Assembly: GCA_963668535.1 (NCBI GenBank)
Contig: OY764867.1
Coordinates: 186,001-250,000 of the forward strand
Source of the DNA: F22 sp963668535
GTDB lineage: Bacteria > Bacteroidota > Bacteroidia > Bacteroidales > Bacteroidaceae
Direction of reading: 5' to 3'
DNA length: 64,000 nucleotides
In this document: piece by piece, positions 1 to 9,687 of the stretch
Position numbering within the stretch: position 1 is the stretch's first letter
Layout of the letters: each line of letters begins with the position of its first letter
The notes under the pieces: model-generated
Told to the model about the DNA's origin: nothing
Databases searched by the model: none
What the model saw: only the letters and a program-made list of their open reading frames with translations
Translations under genes and position numbers: made by a program

Positions 1-138
1 AAGGATTGCAAAAAGACCTGTCATTTGTCCACTAAATCAGATGAGATAAAAGCCAGTAAGAAGACCTGCAAGAAGAGTGGTAAAAAGACCTGTAAAAAGG
101 CCATCAAATCATCATCAAAAGAACAAGCAACAAAGTAA
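1..138 (+). CDS. 3' end of a lysine/cysteine-rich protein (partial)
   Basis: Frame 1 is open from the first base to a TAA at 136-138 and gives 45 residues. About 17 of these are lysine. Four cysteines sit in repeated KKTC / CKKTC / KKTCKK motifs, followed by a serine/lysine tail. The start lies outside the window, so family and function cannot be given. A strong hairpin with a short T-rich tail begins 36 bases after the stop, which supports the plus strand as coding. The hydrophobic reading on the other strand is what a lysine-rich frame produces in reverse. The tail could bind nucleic acid or metal, but that is only a guess from composition. Confidence 0.55.
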   Translation, partial: KDCKKTCHLSTKSDEIKASKKTCKKSGKKTCKKAIKSSSKEQATK

Positions 139-173
139 CAGACTCTGTTTTCAGTGATATAGTATAATTGAGA

Positions 174-212
174 AAGGCTATTGAGTAATGGGATACTCAA
201 TAGCCTTATTTT
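174..212 (+). terminator. Hairpin terminator after the Lys/Cys-rich gene
   Basis: A perfect 14-bp stem (174-187 with 194-207) closes a 6-base loop and is followed by ATTTT. It lies 36 bases downstream of the TAA at 136-138. The minus-strand side has no comparable U-run. Confidence 0.75.
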
Positions 213-349
213 CAATATAGGTGGCAACACTGATTCTCACAGTGATGCCAACCATAAAACACGATTGATCCGATTGCTTTGGTCATCGTTTGGATATGTA
301 TTCCATATATATGGTATAGATCTGATTCGCGTAAGTTAGTAGGGATATC

Positions 350-1777
350 TTAAAAAGTAATATTCATACCCAACGCAATATCAGCGTTAGCATTGCTGAT
401 AGGAATAAACTGTTTATTGAGTTTACCAATAATAGCATCACCGCCAATAAAGAAGTTGACGCATCCAGGTGTAAAATTAAGCATCCACCCAATCTCACCC
501 CCAAAATTACTTGCAGCTCCTGATAGAGAGGCTTGCAACCAATTAACAGGCTTCACATTGGCCGATAAACGAGCTTCACAATTGGTGTAATCACCATAAA
601 ATCGTCCTGTCAGCAACAATCCAGTAGTCAATTTGTTGTAAAAAGGCATGCGATATTCTGCACCAATATGAGCTGTAGTTCCCAGCATCCGTGTCTTCGA
701 GGTGTGCCCTTCATCATAAAATTTAAGTGCTTGCTTGGCATCATCTGCAAGGTCATCTAGTTCATCGCTCAAGGACACGTCGCCAGCTTCTACATGGTCT
801 TCGTCTAACACAAAATTAGAGAATCCATCAAATTCAAATCGATTATTCGGATCTTGTCTCCCCTGTATCGTTTCTGACCAATTGATGAAACCAAGATCTG
901 TCAGGGAAGCTGATACCGTTAAATTCTTGACAGGTGTCTCCCATATCACTCCTAAATCTACAGCAAGTCCATATCCTGCAGGAGCAGATATGTTATCAGT
1001 ATCGACATCATCGATTTCATTTTCACGGGTTATGAGTTCTCCCCGTGTGTTGTATTCATTATCTGCATATGTCCACTGGGCACCTTTGGCTGCAATATCT
1101 AAATATCCTTGCGATTCAATATACCATCGATCACTACTCATTTCCACACGCATTTGTTCTATTTTCCCTTGGATATACCCCATACCTACTAGCCCTTTTA
1201 ATGTAGCCCCTACTCGAATATGAGGTGTAATTGGGAAACTATGTCCAAGCGAAATCTCAGCATATGATTCTGATAAGAAAGACAAGTCTTCTATCAAATA
1301 TTGAGTACCGCTTGCTGCAGTTTGTCCTGCTTTCATAAAAGCAAACAATTCCTTAGGGGCATGAAACATGGTATATGTGCGTAGATTAACCCCGATAGTT
1401 GTATAATGCTCTCCTCTACTCCACCCCATAGAAAACGCCGGAATATGTAAGCTTCCTTGGATATCTGTATTGTCTGGCAAATCGTTAAGAAAAGAGGCAG
1501 CAGACACGTGACTATTCAAGAATGTAGTAGAACTATATTGTCCTGTAGGATCTTGATAATCATATATAAAATTTTCCAATCCAACATTACCACGCGACAT
1601 GATATGCATATTTCCAAGTAAAGGAACAGCCACATAATTCTTTTTGTTGCCAAATGCCGGATTCATCTCATGACGATATAATGCATCTTCTTGAAAATAA
1701 CTAGTACGCAACTCTTGAGCATTACTCACTATTGCCAAGGTACTGGCAACGGATAAGGTAAAGAGGTATTTCTTCAT
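350..1777 (-). CDS. DUF5723-like outer-membrane beta-barrel protein
   Basis: 475 residues. The N-terminus is a Sec signal peptide (MKKYLF..., cleavage near SNAQ at about residue 20). It is followed by the pattern seen in Bacteroidetes DUF5723 proteins: ELRTSYF near the mature N-terminus, then an NPAFGN segment and GN-rich strands. The rest is alternating aromatic/polar beta-strand sequence ending in a terminal phenylalanine (MNITF), as expected for a barrel inserted by the BAM machinery. The family has no settled function. The gene starts 11 bases after the stop of the upstream lipoprotein gene, so the two are probably co-transcribed and may work together at the cell surface. Confidence 0.72.
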   Translation of the reverse strand: MKKYLFTLSVASTLAIVSNAQELRTSYFQEDALYRHEMNPAFGNKKNYVAVPLLGNMHIMSRGNVGLENFIYDYQDPTGQYSSTTFLNSHVSAASFLNDLPDNTDIQGSLHIPAFSMGWSRGEHYTTIGVNLRTYTMFHAPKELFAFMKAGQTAASGTQYLIEDLSFLSESYAEISLGHSFPITPHIRVGATLKGLVGMGYIQGKIEQMRVEMSSDRWYIESQGYLDIAAKGAQWTYADNEYNTRGELITRENEIDDVDTDNISAPAGYGLAVDLGVIWETPVKNLTVSASLTDLGFINWSETIQGRQDPNNRFEFDGFSNFVLDEDHVEAGDVSLSDELDDLADDAKQALKFYDEGHTSKTRMLGTTAHIGAEYRMPFYNKLTTGLLLTGRFYGDYTNCEARLSANVKPVNWLQASLSGAASNFGGEIGWMLNFTPGCVNFFIGGDAIIGKLNKQFIPISNANADIALGMNITF

Positions 1778-1788
1778 GTAAGTCTTAT

Positions 1789-3579
1789 TTAGTCGTTCAT
1801 ATCTACATGTACTCCACCAGCAGCATGTACTTTAATTTGTGTAAATTGAATATATTGATTGCCATTTAATGATTCACCAGCCACTAAATCGTCTGATGTA
1901 GCATGGAGATGAAGTTTGATAGCATCTAGTTTGCTTAATCGATCACCTTCAGCTTCCACTTGGACCGTCACCGATGAAGTCGTAGGTGACGATAATGTAC
2001 CAGCCATCACATCTGATTCGGTCGTTACAGTGAGCCCATCTATCACATTGCCTTGCGTATCAACGGCTTCCGCTATCAGTTGCAGATCCAATGGTACAGT
2101 ATTGACCAATTGCGCTGTTATCGTCCATTTTGGATCCAATACATCATCAGCAATACCGTCTAGAGTACCCATCAAGCCGTCAATAACCTCCGTGTAGCTA
2201 AAGTCTGCGGTATCAAAAGCTAATGGGATGGATACATCATAGGCAGCACCAATATGCATATCTTTATCTAAGTCCACTTGCATTGGAGTATCTGTGGCCA
2301 CATCGGCTACTGCTTCTATCATCACAACATATGGAATCTGGGAAGTTAGTTCAGGAAGTTCAGGGACGACTACATTGGTATAGCCCTCTACAGCAACCGA
2401 CTTGGCACTGAGTATTATTTTAGTCAATCGAGGTGTACCTTGTTGAGTGGAAGGCTGCAAAGTCAGTTTAACAGGTGGGATATTAGCCCCAGTTAGTGTA
2501 TGCTGATTTTTGTCTTCTCCACGAATATTCATGACTACAGAAATCGGCAGTAAACTACTATTAGATAAATCAAGTTTAATTTGTGGATTGGTTAATGCGA
2601 ACTGACTCTCACCATTTTGTAAGAAGTCTGCATCATCACTCAAGGAAATAGGAATACGTGTCACCACTGGACTAATAGTAGGATGGACGACTGCCTTGAC
2701 TTCATTCAGTGTACATTGATTAAAGCTTGCTGTGACTACCATCTGCATATCTTGCAGCGTATTGGTATCTATAGTCAGCGGACCACCTTCTATCTCGCCA
2801 TTTACCGAGAATGTATTATGTGTATTGATAGCAATCAAACGATCGGTTGTGCCTGAAATAGGCGTTGTAGCCAAACCAATAGTCGAGTTGAATGAAGAAA
2901 AATCAAACCCGTCTATTGCTATAGTACGAGTATATCCATCGTGTGGATTAAAAGACGTGTTAAGCGTAAGAATTTGACCTGATATATCACTATCATTTCC
3001 CCACTTTAGAAAATCAGGCACTTGTATCTTCAAGTTATTAAAATGTAAACTAGTCATATTAGCAGGTACATTTTTAAAGCCAATATGCAGAGTTATAGTC
3101 GGTTTTTTACTCGCATCTAGCTGAGCAGAATATATACTTTGCAGTGCACTTGGCACTAGCTGACTTGCCGTAATTTTTGCCGTCTGATTGATTGTCCCTG
3201 AAAAAGAGCTCAAATTAACAACGTAACGAGTAGCTACGCTCACATTATTAAAGTCAATACCTTGGGTGATCGAGACTGGTTGCAACTGCAGATTTACTGG
3301 CTGGATACTTAAATCACGAGAGGCCATAGTCCCTGACTCTTCGATGACATAGTCACCAGTTCCATTAAAAGCTAACATATCGCTAGGTTCCAATATACTA
3401 CTGACCAATGTTTTCTTTCCAGTACCTAGAGGAATAATCAATTCATTTCCTCCTACATTCACGTCTAGGTTCAATTTATCTCCTGATACGTCCAAAGTGT
3501 CCTCTACGCAACCAGACAACACAGGCAATAAAACTCCTATACATAACACGATTGATTTCCAATTCTTTCTCATATACAA
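1789..3579 (-). CDS. Large lipoprotein of unknown function, partner of the DUF5723 gene
   Basis: 596 residues with a lipoprotein signal (MRKNWK..., lipobox LSGC near residue 24). The remainder is beta-rich with many Thr/Ser/Val strands and no catalytic motif that I recognise. It reads like a string of immunoglobulin-like or similar surface domains. A second ATG two codons in (3573) gives an equally good signal peptide. It is the first gene of a two-gene unit with the DUF5723 barrel protein. A TATATTTG promoter-like element lies about 48 bases upstream. Confidence 0.7.
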   Translation of the reverse strand: MYMRKNWKSIVLCIGVLLPVLSGCVEDTLDVSGDKLNLDVNVGGNELIIPLGTGKKTLVSSILEPSDMLAFNGTGDYVIEESGTMASRDLSIQPVNLQLQPVSITQGIDFNNVSVATRYVVNLSSFSGTINQTAKITASQLVPSALQSIYSAQLDASKKPTITLHIGFKNVPANMTSLHFNNLKIQVPDFLKWGNDSDISGQILTLNTSFNPHDGYTRTIAIDGFDFSSFNSTIGLATTPISGTTDRLIAINTHNTFSVNGEIEGGPLTIDTNTLQDMQMVVTASFNQCTLNEVKAVVHPTISPVVTRIPISLSDDADFLQNGESQFALTNPQIKLDLSNSSLLPISVVMNIRGEDKNQHTLTGANIPPVKLTLQPSTQQGTPRLTKIILSAKSVAVEGYTNVVVPELPELTSQIPYVVMIEAVADVATDTPMQVDLDKDMHIGAAYDVSIPLAFDTADFSYTEVIDGLMGTLDGIADDVLDPKWTITAQLVNTVPLDLQLIAEAVDTQGNVIDGLTVTTESDVMAGTLSSPTTSSVTVQVEAEGDRLSKLDAIKLHLHATSDDLVAGESLNGNQYIQFTQIKVHAAGGVHVDMND

Positions 3580-3626
3580 CTCTTAATAAACAATATAATC
3601 CATCTCTCCATTTTACAATTGCAGTG

Positions 3627-3634
3627 CAAATATA
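3627..3634 (-). promoter_or_regulatory. Possible -7 element upstream of the 596-aa lipoprotein
   Basis: On the minus strand this reads TATATTTG, an exact match to the Bacteroidetes TAnnTTTG element. It sits about 48 bases before the start codon at 3579. I do not see a good TTTG at the expected -33 distance, so confidence is low. Confidence 0.35.
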
Positions 3635-3713
3635 GTCAAAATCGGCACATTTCCATAGTCTAAAAACGCCAATTTTCTTTGAATTATCGTAATATTACAA
3701 ACAGTAATCTAGA

Positions 3714-3756
3714 CAAAAAAAAGCTGAAGTTCTTGATTTTGCTCAAGAGCTCCAGC
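3714..3756 (-). terminator. Terminator of the pullulanase / surface lipoprotein cluster
   Basis: Read on the minus strand, a 14-position stem (3756-3743 with 3736-3723, one mismatch and one G-U pair) has a 6-base loop. A run of eight U follows immediately (3722-3715). It lies about 83 bases after the stop of the minus-strand gene ending at 3839. Confidence 0.8.
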
Positions 3757-3838
3757 ATCAAACGACTTTATCAAGTAAATAATTAATATTTCTAAATTAA
3801 GAAGTATAGTACATGCCTGTATAAATCAAAAAGCATAT

Positions 3839-5413
3839 CTATTTTTGCTTAGTAAAAGTAACAGTTTTATCTACGACATTGATTGTTATATCATAGGTAC
3901 CAGCAGCATCAGATGAGTTGACTTTAAATTTCAAATCGGTATATGGCTCTGTATCACTGTTGGTATAATTAATTTGATAACCAAGTACTGCACCATCATA
4001 AATAGATTCATTAGCTTGTAAAGCTTTTATAAATTGGCCATTCCATACGTCACCATAATCATCTATGGGGAACTTAATTTCGTCACCGTTATTAAAGAGC
4101 AGACCTCGAACTGTAAATTCATCAATTCGATTTTCATTGTCAATATCACATGTTAATTCATAATTGGGACCATTGGCACTATTACTATCCCAATTATTAG
4201 GATTTCCAACATAATAAATTTTCCGTCTACGAGCAGTCTTTACTTCACCTTTGAGTACATCTACTCGCAACACATTTTGCTCCCCCCATGTAGGATAATA
4301 TGGAGCATTGTACTCTGGATAAAAACCAAAATTATCAGGAGAGCTACCCATAAATACAGACCAATTTTCTGATAGATCAGTTAAAGTAAACTTCATATTA
4401 TCCCCACTACTGCTCCATGTACATGGTTCATAGTTATCTTTATTTCCTAAGAAATATAAAGCCGAATTATCCAAAGCTGCTGTCATCTTATTGTAACCTG
4501 CATTAACCGCATAATTATTAGTAGGCCCCCATGCATACAAAGGAGCCACCTCCCATGCATCAGATTGAACTTGCAAACGATAATTTTTACCTTGTTCTAA
4601 AGTAAAACCTGATACAGCTTTAGTACAAACAAAATACCCTCTGTCTGTAATTGCAGTCACAGAGATATTACTATATGTTCCCGGAATAACGAATATTTGA
4701 CCAGTATATTGTGTACTAGCAGTAGCATCAGTAGTCGTGGCACTCATAGGACCTTTTTTGAAACCACCAAGGGCTGTTCCTCCGTCTGCTGTCATCTTAA
4801 TCGTTGCATAGTTATTGAACCCACCATCAGCTGAAAGCATGATGTGACTGACAGTTGTAGGCTCATCAAAATTAAGTACTACTACAACAGAGCCCATCAA
4901 GTGAGTAAACAGTAAACTTGTATGTGCATCCTGCCATGTACCATGTGCTACCATAATATCCATAGAAGGATCGCCATCGCCATTGGCCTGAATGGTCTGA
5001 TCTTTCATCTTAATTTCCTTAGTACCCTTATCACTCTCCAAAGATGTGACTAGAGAAGGATAAATGGCTGTAATATCATCTCCTGTTTGTATATTAAGCG
5101 GAGTAATATTATTTGTTTGGAACACAGCAGTCTGTTCAGTATGGCTCTGCATCGTAAAATCGACAAACGAATTCGTATCATCTGCTTTGAACACTTGTAA
5201 AGCATCTGTATCACTCCATCGAACAGTAATTGTCTTATTATCAGCGCTGCGCTCATAATCTAAGCGCGTTTCAGCAACAGCTGCTCCTATAGACATAGGA
5301 ACTGGCTTCACGACCTCTTCAGGTAGTGGTTCTTGGGTAGGATCCGACGATTCGCTGCAACTTGTGGCTGGTAAGACCATCAAGGCAGCAAATACATAAA
5401 TTAGTTTTTTCAT
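3839..5413 (-). CDS. Fimbrillin-like / SusE-F-like surface lipoprotein
   Basis: 524 residues with a lipoprotein signal peptide (MKKLIYVFAALMVL..., cysteine near residue 19). Residues about 45-280 resemble the Mfa/fimbrillin-like domain of Bacteroidales: an ETRLDY start, a TVRWSDTDAL segment and a repeated aliphatic strand pattern. The C-terminal half resembles the starch-binding modules of SusE/SusF and the related region in the neighbouring pullulanase: YYVGNPNNWD, GDEIKFP, and a last strand DITINVVDKTVTF. It is the last gene of the cluster and is preceded at 26 bases by a short peptide gene. A glycan-binding surface role is likely by context, and the ligand is unknown. Confidence 0.7.
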   Translation of the reverse strand: MKKLIYVFAALMVLPATSCSESSDPTQEPLPEEVVKPVPMSIGAAVAETRLDYERSADNKTITVRWSDTDALQVFKADDTNSFVDFTMQSHTEQTAVFQTNNITPLNIQTGDDITAIYPSLVTSLESDKGTKEIKMKDQTIQANGDGDPSMDIMVAHGTWQDAHTSLLFTHLMGSVVVVLNFDEPTTVSHIMLSADGGFNNYATIKMTADGGTALGGFKKGPMSATTTDATASTQYTGQIFVIPGTYSNISVTAITDRGYFVCTKAVSGFTLEQGKNYRLQVQSDAWEVAPLYAWGPTNNYAVNAGYNKMTAALDNSALYFLGNKDNYEPCTWSSSGDNMKFTLTDLSENWSVFMGSSPDNFGFYPEYNAPYYPTWGEQNVLRVDVLKGEVKTARRRKIYYVGNPNNWDSNSANGPNYELTCDIDNENRIDEFTVRGLLFNNGDEIKFPIDDYGDVWNGQFIKALQANESIYDGAVLGYQINYTNSDTEPYTDLKFKVNSSDAAGTYDITINVVDKTVTFTKQK

Positions 5414-5439
5414 GGTTGTGTATTTTCTTAGACTATTGG

Positions 5440-5625
5440 TTATTTTGCTTCACTATCCGCTGAATTATCCAATAAGGAGAATTCTCGCGTTGAATTGACA
5501 CTACCAATATCACCACCATAATTGATATTAGGCGTTGTACTAGTGCCTGAATTTGCAATAACATCTGTCTCAATCTCAACAGGAATACCAAGCACAATCG
5601 GATTTACATACACTTTCTTTTTCAT
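5440..5625 (-). CDS. Short conserved Bacteroidales-type peptide (61 aa), peptide 2
   Basis: 61 residues beginning MKKKVYVNP, with IETDVIANSG near residues 18-27 and an acidic/serine-rich tail. There is no Sec signal peptide. The first about 26 residues match peptide 1 (9442-9687) position by position: lysines, an aromatic, a proline at position 9, then IE-x-x-V-x-A-x-S. It sits between two large lipoprotein genes, 20 bases after the GH13 gene and 26 before the fimbrillin-like gene. Short proteins of this appearance are common next to Bacteroidales surface lipoproteins, and I know of no assigned function. Confidence 0.6.
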   Translation of the reverse strand: MKKKVYVNPIVLGIPVEIETDVIANSGTSTTPNINYGGDIGSVNSTREFSLLDNSADSEAK

Positions 5626-5645
5626 ACTTTATATTTTAAGGGTTA

Positions 5646-8600
5646 TTATTCTGCAGGTATCACAACATTACTGTCGACATACAATTCAAAATTGCATGCA
5701 GCTACTTGTGGATGATATATTTTATCTTCACCCACAGTAAAGGTTTCGCCTGTCATATAGTTGGTCCATGTACCAGTATGTGGCATATAGACTGTCATCT
5801 CTTTACCATCAACATCGGTATAATTAGCCACAACAACTAGGTTCTTCGCTATAGGAGATGCACAATCTAACCACATAAATCGTCCATTATCCCAATTATT
5901 AACACCAACATTCCAGTTAAAATTGGAAGACATATCGAAAAGATCTTCATTGGCGTTACGCAATGCCATCAAACGACAATAGGTATGGTATAATTGAGCA
6001 CGATCTGTATCGTTAAGCATATCCCAACCTGGAGCTTTGTGCCCCATACGGCCTCCATCCATAATCGATGTGTCATATCCGAGTTCTTCAAATTCCCAAA
6101 TCATCTTTGGACCTGGAACGGTCAAGAACAGTGCAGCATTATTACCCAGTTCACCCATACGCAAATCCATGCGATCTAGACCTTTCAATGGACCATATCC
6201 ATATGCAAACTGTTGATATCCAGTACGCTCTTCATCATGGCTTTCTTGATAAGCCACCCAATGACCGCCTGATTTGTATGCAGCTCCAAAGTCACTGCCA
6301 TCAGACCATCCAGAGGCCGCTTGACAGTAGGCATGATTGCAATTCTTCCACATGAATATGCCATTTGCATCATAAGCATTTTCTTCGGCATCATCGGCAA
6401 ATAGCTCTAGAATAACCATGACGTTAGGATCTACATCCTTGATGTAACTGTTATAGTCATACCAAATATCGAATCGACTTTGATCGTAGTTTGGAGCTGT
6501 ATTCACGTCACTTTGTGTCTGCGTCATTCCTTTGGCCAAATCAAAGCGGAATCCATCGATCTTGTATTCTTCAATAAGGTATTTCAAACTACGTTTTACA
6601 TAGTTACGTACCAACGGTGACTCATGGTTAAAGTCATGAAACACACTATATGGGTGAGGTGCATCCACATTAAAATAAGGATTATTACTAGCGGTCTTAT
6701 TGGCACTGCTATTCCAATACAACTTGGCCAAAGGACTAGCCCCTGTGGCATGATTATATACCACATCTAAAATAACAGCAATACCAGCCTGATGGCATAG
6801 ATCCACAAAATGCTTGTAATCATTGGGTTCCCCATATGTTTTGTCCATGGCAAAGAAGAAACATGGATTGTATCCCCAAGAATCATTTCCATCAAATTCT
6901 TGTGTTGGCATTAACTCAATCGCATCAACACCTAAAGCTTTTAAATAATTCAAATGAGCAATTGCTCCATCAAGATCACTTGTTTTTGAAAAATCACGCA
7001 GGTGCAACTCATATATGACCATGTCACGAGAATCTTCTATATCATAATCAGGCATCGTCCAAGAATATGGATCAGGGTCTTCCAATTGGAAAGTAGCTAC
7101 AGTACCAATAGCCTTCTCTGGATATTGACGTTTGGCCGATGGATAGGTGGACTCAGGAATATATGTATCGTTGGGATCAAGAATTTTGTGCGTATAAGCA
7201 TCTGCCATATAAAAAGCATCGTTGCCACTACCTATATAATATTCAAAAGCATATTCTTTGGTCGGTTCTAAACCAGAATACGTTATCCACCAACAACCAG
7301 CTGTATTATCTCTATACATTTGCGAAGACTCGTTGTTGGCCAAAGTCCAATCGTTCATATCGCCAATGACGTAGGCATATTCATGAGATGCTCCATTGGT
7401 ATCTTTATCATATAGCACTAGAGTAACTGTATTGTCATCTATTTTATTGATGCCATATTTCAATCCTTCTGGCATCGCTTGTTCAATAGGATTGGCAGGC
7501 AAAAAACTTTCAGCCTGCTCATCAGTAACAGGAATATAGACATCACTACCTACTCCATTTTTAGCACCATCTGCACTACGTACCACAAAACCGAGTTGAG
7601 TCACAGCATCTGTTCCTGCATTATACCAACTACGGATGCTAGGAGACATCACTAGCTTCCAGGTGTTATCTTGTCCAGCAACTGGGGCCATTTTACACTT
7701 ATCTAAATTGACATCCCAAGCAGCAGGCACATGCCCCCACACTCCATTTGAAATGACACCAGTATGTAAATACACATCGCCTGTATAGCCATATAAATCA
7801 GATTCACTATCAGCCTTAAAGTACACAGTCATTTCTTGATCAGCATCTGGAGTAGCAGGAACAGTATGTAGCCCCACTGTAATATTTTCTGGATCTGTCA
7901 AGAATGTAAAAGTCACGGTACGAGCTATCTGATCTAATTCTACACGATAGCGTCCAGAGGTCGTTACAGAAAATTTATAATCGGCTCCCGAACCAGTCCC
8001 TTGCGGTCTAAGCGAAACCCCATAAGTTCCTCCACTACTTGCTATCACCTGATGCCCATTATCATCGACATCGTCGGCAACATACTGAGGCACATCCCAA
8101 CTTGTACCGCCATTAACAGCTATAAATTTCAATTCTTTATCCGCAGTCAATTCACCTTCCCAAGTGTAAACAAATGGTTTATCTTGTACAGCAGTCATTT
8201 GTGTAGAAGACAGGTTGTCTAATGACCAACCTGCTGGAGTAGCGTCTCCAACAAGAGAAAGAGTTGAAAATCCCATTGAAGGTTTCCATGTAGACGTATT
8301 GATATACAGATAATCACAATCACCGTTCAATGTAGCATTTGCATTGTCTGTAATGTTAGCCAGCCAACCATCATATTTGACTGTATAAGTGGTGGCTCCA
8401 TCCCAATCTTTTTGATTTAAGATCTTGTATTCACCCGCATGCAGGTGCCCTCTGTACTCATAAGCACCTTCTTCATGAGGGATAGGAGTCAATGCAATAG
8501 GAGTATCCCAACCTGAATCTTCACCATTGACTACTGTACCTCTTATGTATAATGGAGTGACATGTTCCCAATCATCTCCCCCTACAGTGAGGGTGTATCT

Positions 8601-9431
8601 AGTGCCAACTTGTAGATTTTTTTCCCCCGTTGTTTTATAGACCAAGAAACCATTATCTGTTTCTAAAACAAGCGATACAGAAGTCATTTTTCCACTAAAC
8701 AAAGCAAGATTCGTTTTCAAACTGTTGACAGCAGAAATGGGCAGATTCGTGGCAGCAATACGATCTAATCGTCCTAGTGACACTTCACCAGTTCCAAATC
8801 GAACATATCGTCTATTGTATAGTCCATTTTTGGCATACAGATATATATTTTTGATAACAGTCGAAGCATCAAAAGAAAGATCTAAAGTGAGTGTAGAAGT
8901 TAGATAAGAAAATCCAAGATTAATATTTGACGTATAGTTCGCCTGCGCCACTAAAAATTGATAGTCTGTATTAGGTACAGCATCATCGCCAACGAGTAAA
9001 TGTTGAACACTCAAATCAAGCACAACCCCTTTGTCGGCTACGACCTCTAACCCTGCAGGATATACAGCCAACACACGATTGTCTTCCTCTAATCCAGCGG
9101 GAATAGTACCGTGAAAATCAGCATGATGATGATCTATAGTTTCTGAATCAATATCAAATCGACCAGCCACCTGATTATCTGGATTGTATAAAGAAAAAGC
9201 ATCATTGCTACTCCATGACATCGTAATGCCATCAGCTCCATTATCAACATAATCCATGCGTGTTGCATCTTGCGTTGCATGAATTGTGATTTCTTCGCCA
9301 GCTGGTGGAACGGTCGATTCTTTTACGACACTATCATCTGTACATGCAGTCATAATAGACAACAAGCCAGCAAACATTGTCATCATGATATAAGCACCAC
9401 GTCTCATATTAGATAATTCGATTTTTGTCAT
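5646..9431 (-). CDS. Multidomain GH13 pullulanase-like surface lipoprotein
   Basis: 1261 residues. The signal peptide ends in a lipobox (SIMTAC near residue 30), and a start eight codons later (9407) is also possible. Residues about 45-290 form a fimbrillin-like domain (TRMDY, ITMSWSSNDAFSLY). SusE/F-like starch-binding modules follow to about 520, then an isoamylase-type N-terminal region. The GH13 barrel begins near residue 805 (VIYELHLRDF). All four GH13 motifs are visible: DVVYNH about 888, GFRFDLAKG about 960 (nucleophile Asp), ILELFADD about 1008 (acid/base Glu), and ESHDEER about 1064. The layout suggests an outer-membrane enzyme that debranches or degrades alpha-glucans. No susC/susD pair is in the window. 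Peptide 1 lies 10 bases upstream. Confidence 0.85.
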   Translation of the reverse strand: MTKIELSNMRRGAYIMMTMFAGLLSIMTACTDDSVVKESTVPPAGEEITIHATQDATRMDYVDNGADGITMSWSSNDAFSLYNPDNQVAGRFDIDSETIDHHHADFHGTIPAGLEEDNRVLAVYPAGLEVVADKGVVLDLSVQHLLVGDDAVPNTDYQFLVAQANYTSNINLGFSYLTSTLTLDLSFDASTVIKNIYLYAKNGLYNRRYVRFGTGEVSLGRLDRIAATNLPISAVNSLKTNLALFSGKMTSVSLVLETDNGFLVYKTTGEKNLQVGTRYTLTVGGDDWEHVTPLYIRGTVVNGEDSGWDTPIALTPIPHEEGAYEYRGHLHAGEYKILNQKDWDGATTYTVKYDGWLANITDNANATLNGDCDYLYINTSTWKPSMGFSTLSLVGDATPAGWSLDNLSSTQMTAVQDKPFVYTWEGELTADKELKFIAVNGGTSWDVPQYVADDVDDNGHQVIASSGGTYGVSLRPQGTGSGADYKFSVTTSGRYRVELDQIARTVTFTFLTDPENITVGLHTVPATPDADQEMTVYFKADSESDLYGYTGDVYLHTGVISNGVWGHVPAAWDVNLDKCKMAPVAGQDNTWKLVMSPSIRSWYNAGTDAVTQLGFVVRSADGAKNGVGSDVYIPVTDEQAESFLPANPIEQAMPEGLKYGINKIDDNTVTLVLYDKDTNGASHEYAYVIGDMNDWTLANNESSQMYRDNTAGCWWITYSGLEPTKEYAFEYYIGSGNDAFYMADAYTHKILDPNDTYIPESTYPSAKRQYPEKAIGTVATFQLEDPDPYSWTMPDYDIEDSRDMVIYELHLRDFSKTSDLDGAIAHLNYLKALGVDAIELMPTQEFDGNDSWGYNPCFFFAMDKTYGEPNDYKHFVDLCHQAGIAVILDVVYNHATGASPLAKLYWNSSANKTASNNPYFNVDAPHPYSVFHDFNHESPLVRNYVKRSLKYLIEEYKIDGFRFDLAKGMTQTQSDVNTAPNYDQSRFDIWYDYNSYIKDVDPNVMVILELFADDAEENAYDANGIFMWKNCNHAYCQAASGWSDGSDFGAAYKSGGHWVAYQESHDEERTGYQQFAYGYGPLKGLDRMDLRMGELGNNAALFLTVPGPKMIWEFEELGYDTSIMDGGRMGHKAPGWDMLNDTDRAQLYHTYCRLMALRNANEDLFDMSSNFNWNVGVNNWDNGRFMWLDCASPIAKNLVVVANYTDVDGKEMTVYMPHTGTWTNYMTGETFTVGEDKIYHPQVAACNFELYVDSNVVIPAE

Positions 9432-9441
9432 CAGTATAGTA

Positions 9442-9687
9442 TTAAAATTTATCCATTAAATCAGTGATACTTTCCTCAGAAGAATTGGAGCTGTATCCTT
9501 TAGATACAGATGAAGATGCACTCGTTGAACTTTGACTAAATGATTCAAGAGGAGTTCGATTGGAGGGAAGGACATTAAATGCTCCACCATCTTGAATAAC
9601 ACCAGGTGTTGATGCCGCAAAGACCTCGCCCTCTATTGTACAGGACAAAGCCATCAGCGTAGGCTGACAGTACTTTTTTTTACTCAT
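9442..9687 (-). CDS. Short conserved Bacteroidales-type peptide (81 aa), peptide 1
   Basis: 81 residues from the ATG at 9687, beginning MSKKKYCQPTL, with IEGEVFAAS near residues 18-26 and a serine-rich tail. A longer reading frame extends to 10155, but its upstream part is the antisense of ysxC and is not real. The N-terminal pattern is shared with peptide 2 (5440-5625). The stop is 10 bases before the GH13 lipoprotein start, so this is probably the first gene of the four-gene cluster. A TATTTTTG element lies on the minus strand at 9788-9795, without a clear -33 partner. Function is unknown. Confidence 0.6.
   Translation of the reverse strand: MSKKKYCQPTLMALSCTIEGEVFAASTPGVIQDGGAFNVLPSNRTPLESFSQSSTSASSSVSKGYSSNSSEESITDLMDKF

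Noticed and set aside
21..230. Hydrophobic 69-residue frame on the minus strand
   Set aside because: It is the reverse of the lysine-rich frame and runs through the terminator hairpin.
735..1223. 162-residue open frame on the plus strand
   Set aside because: Lies entirely antisense to the DUF5723 barrel gene; serine-rich composition and no recognisable domain.
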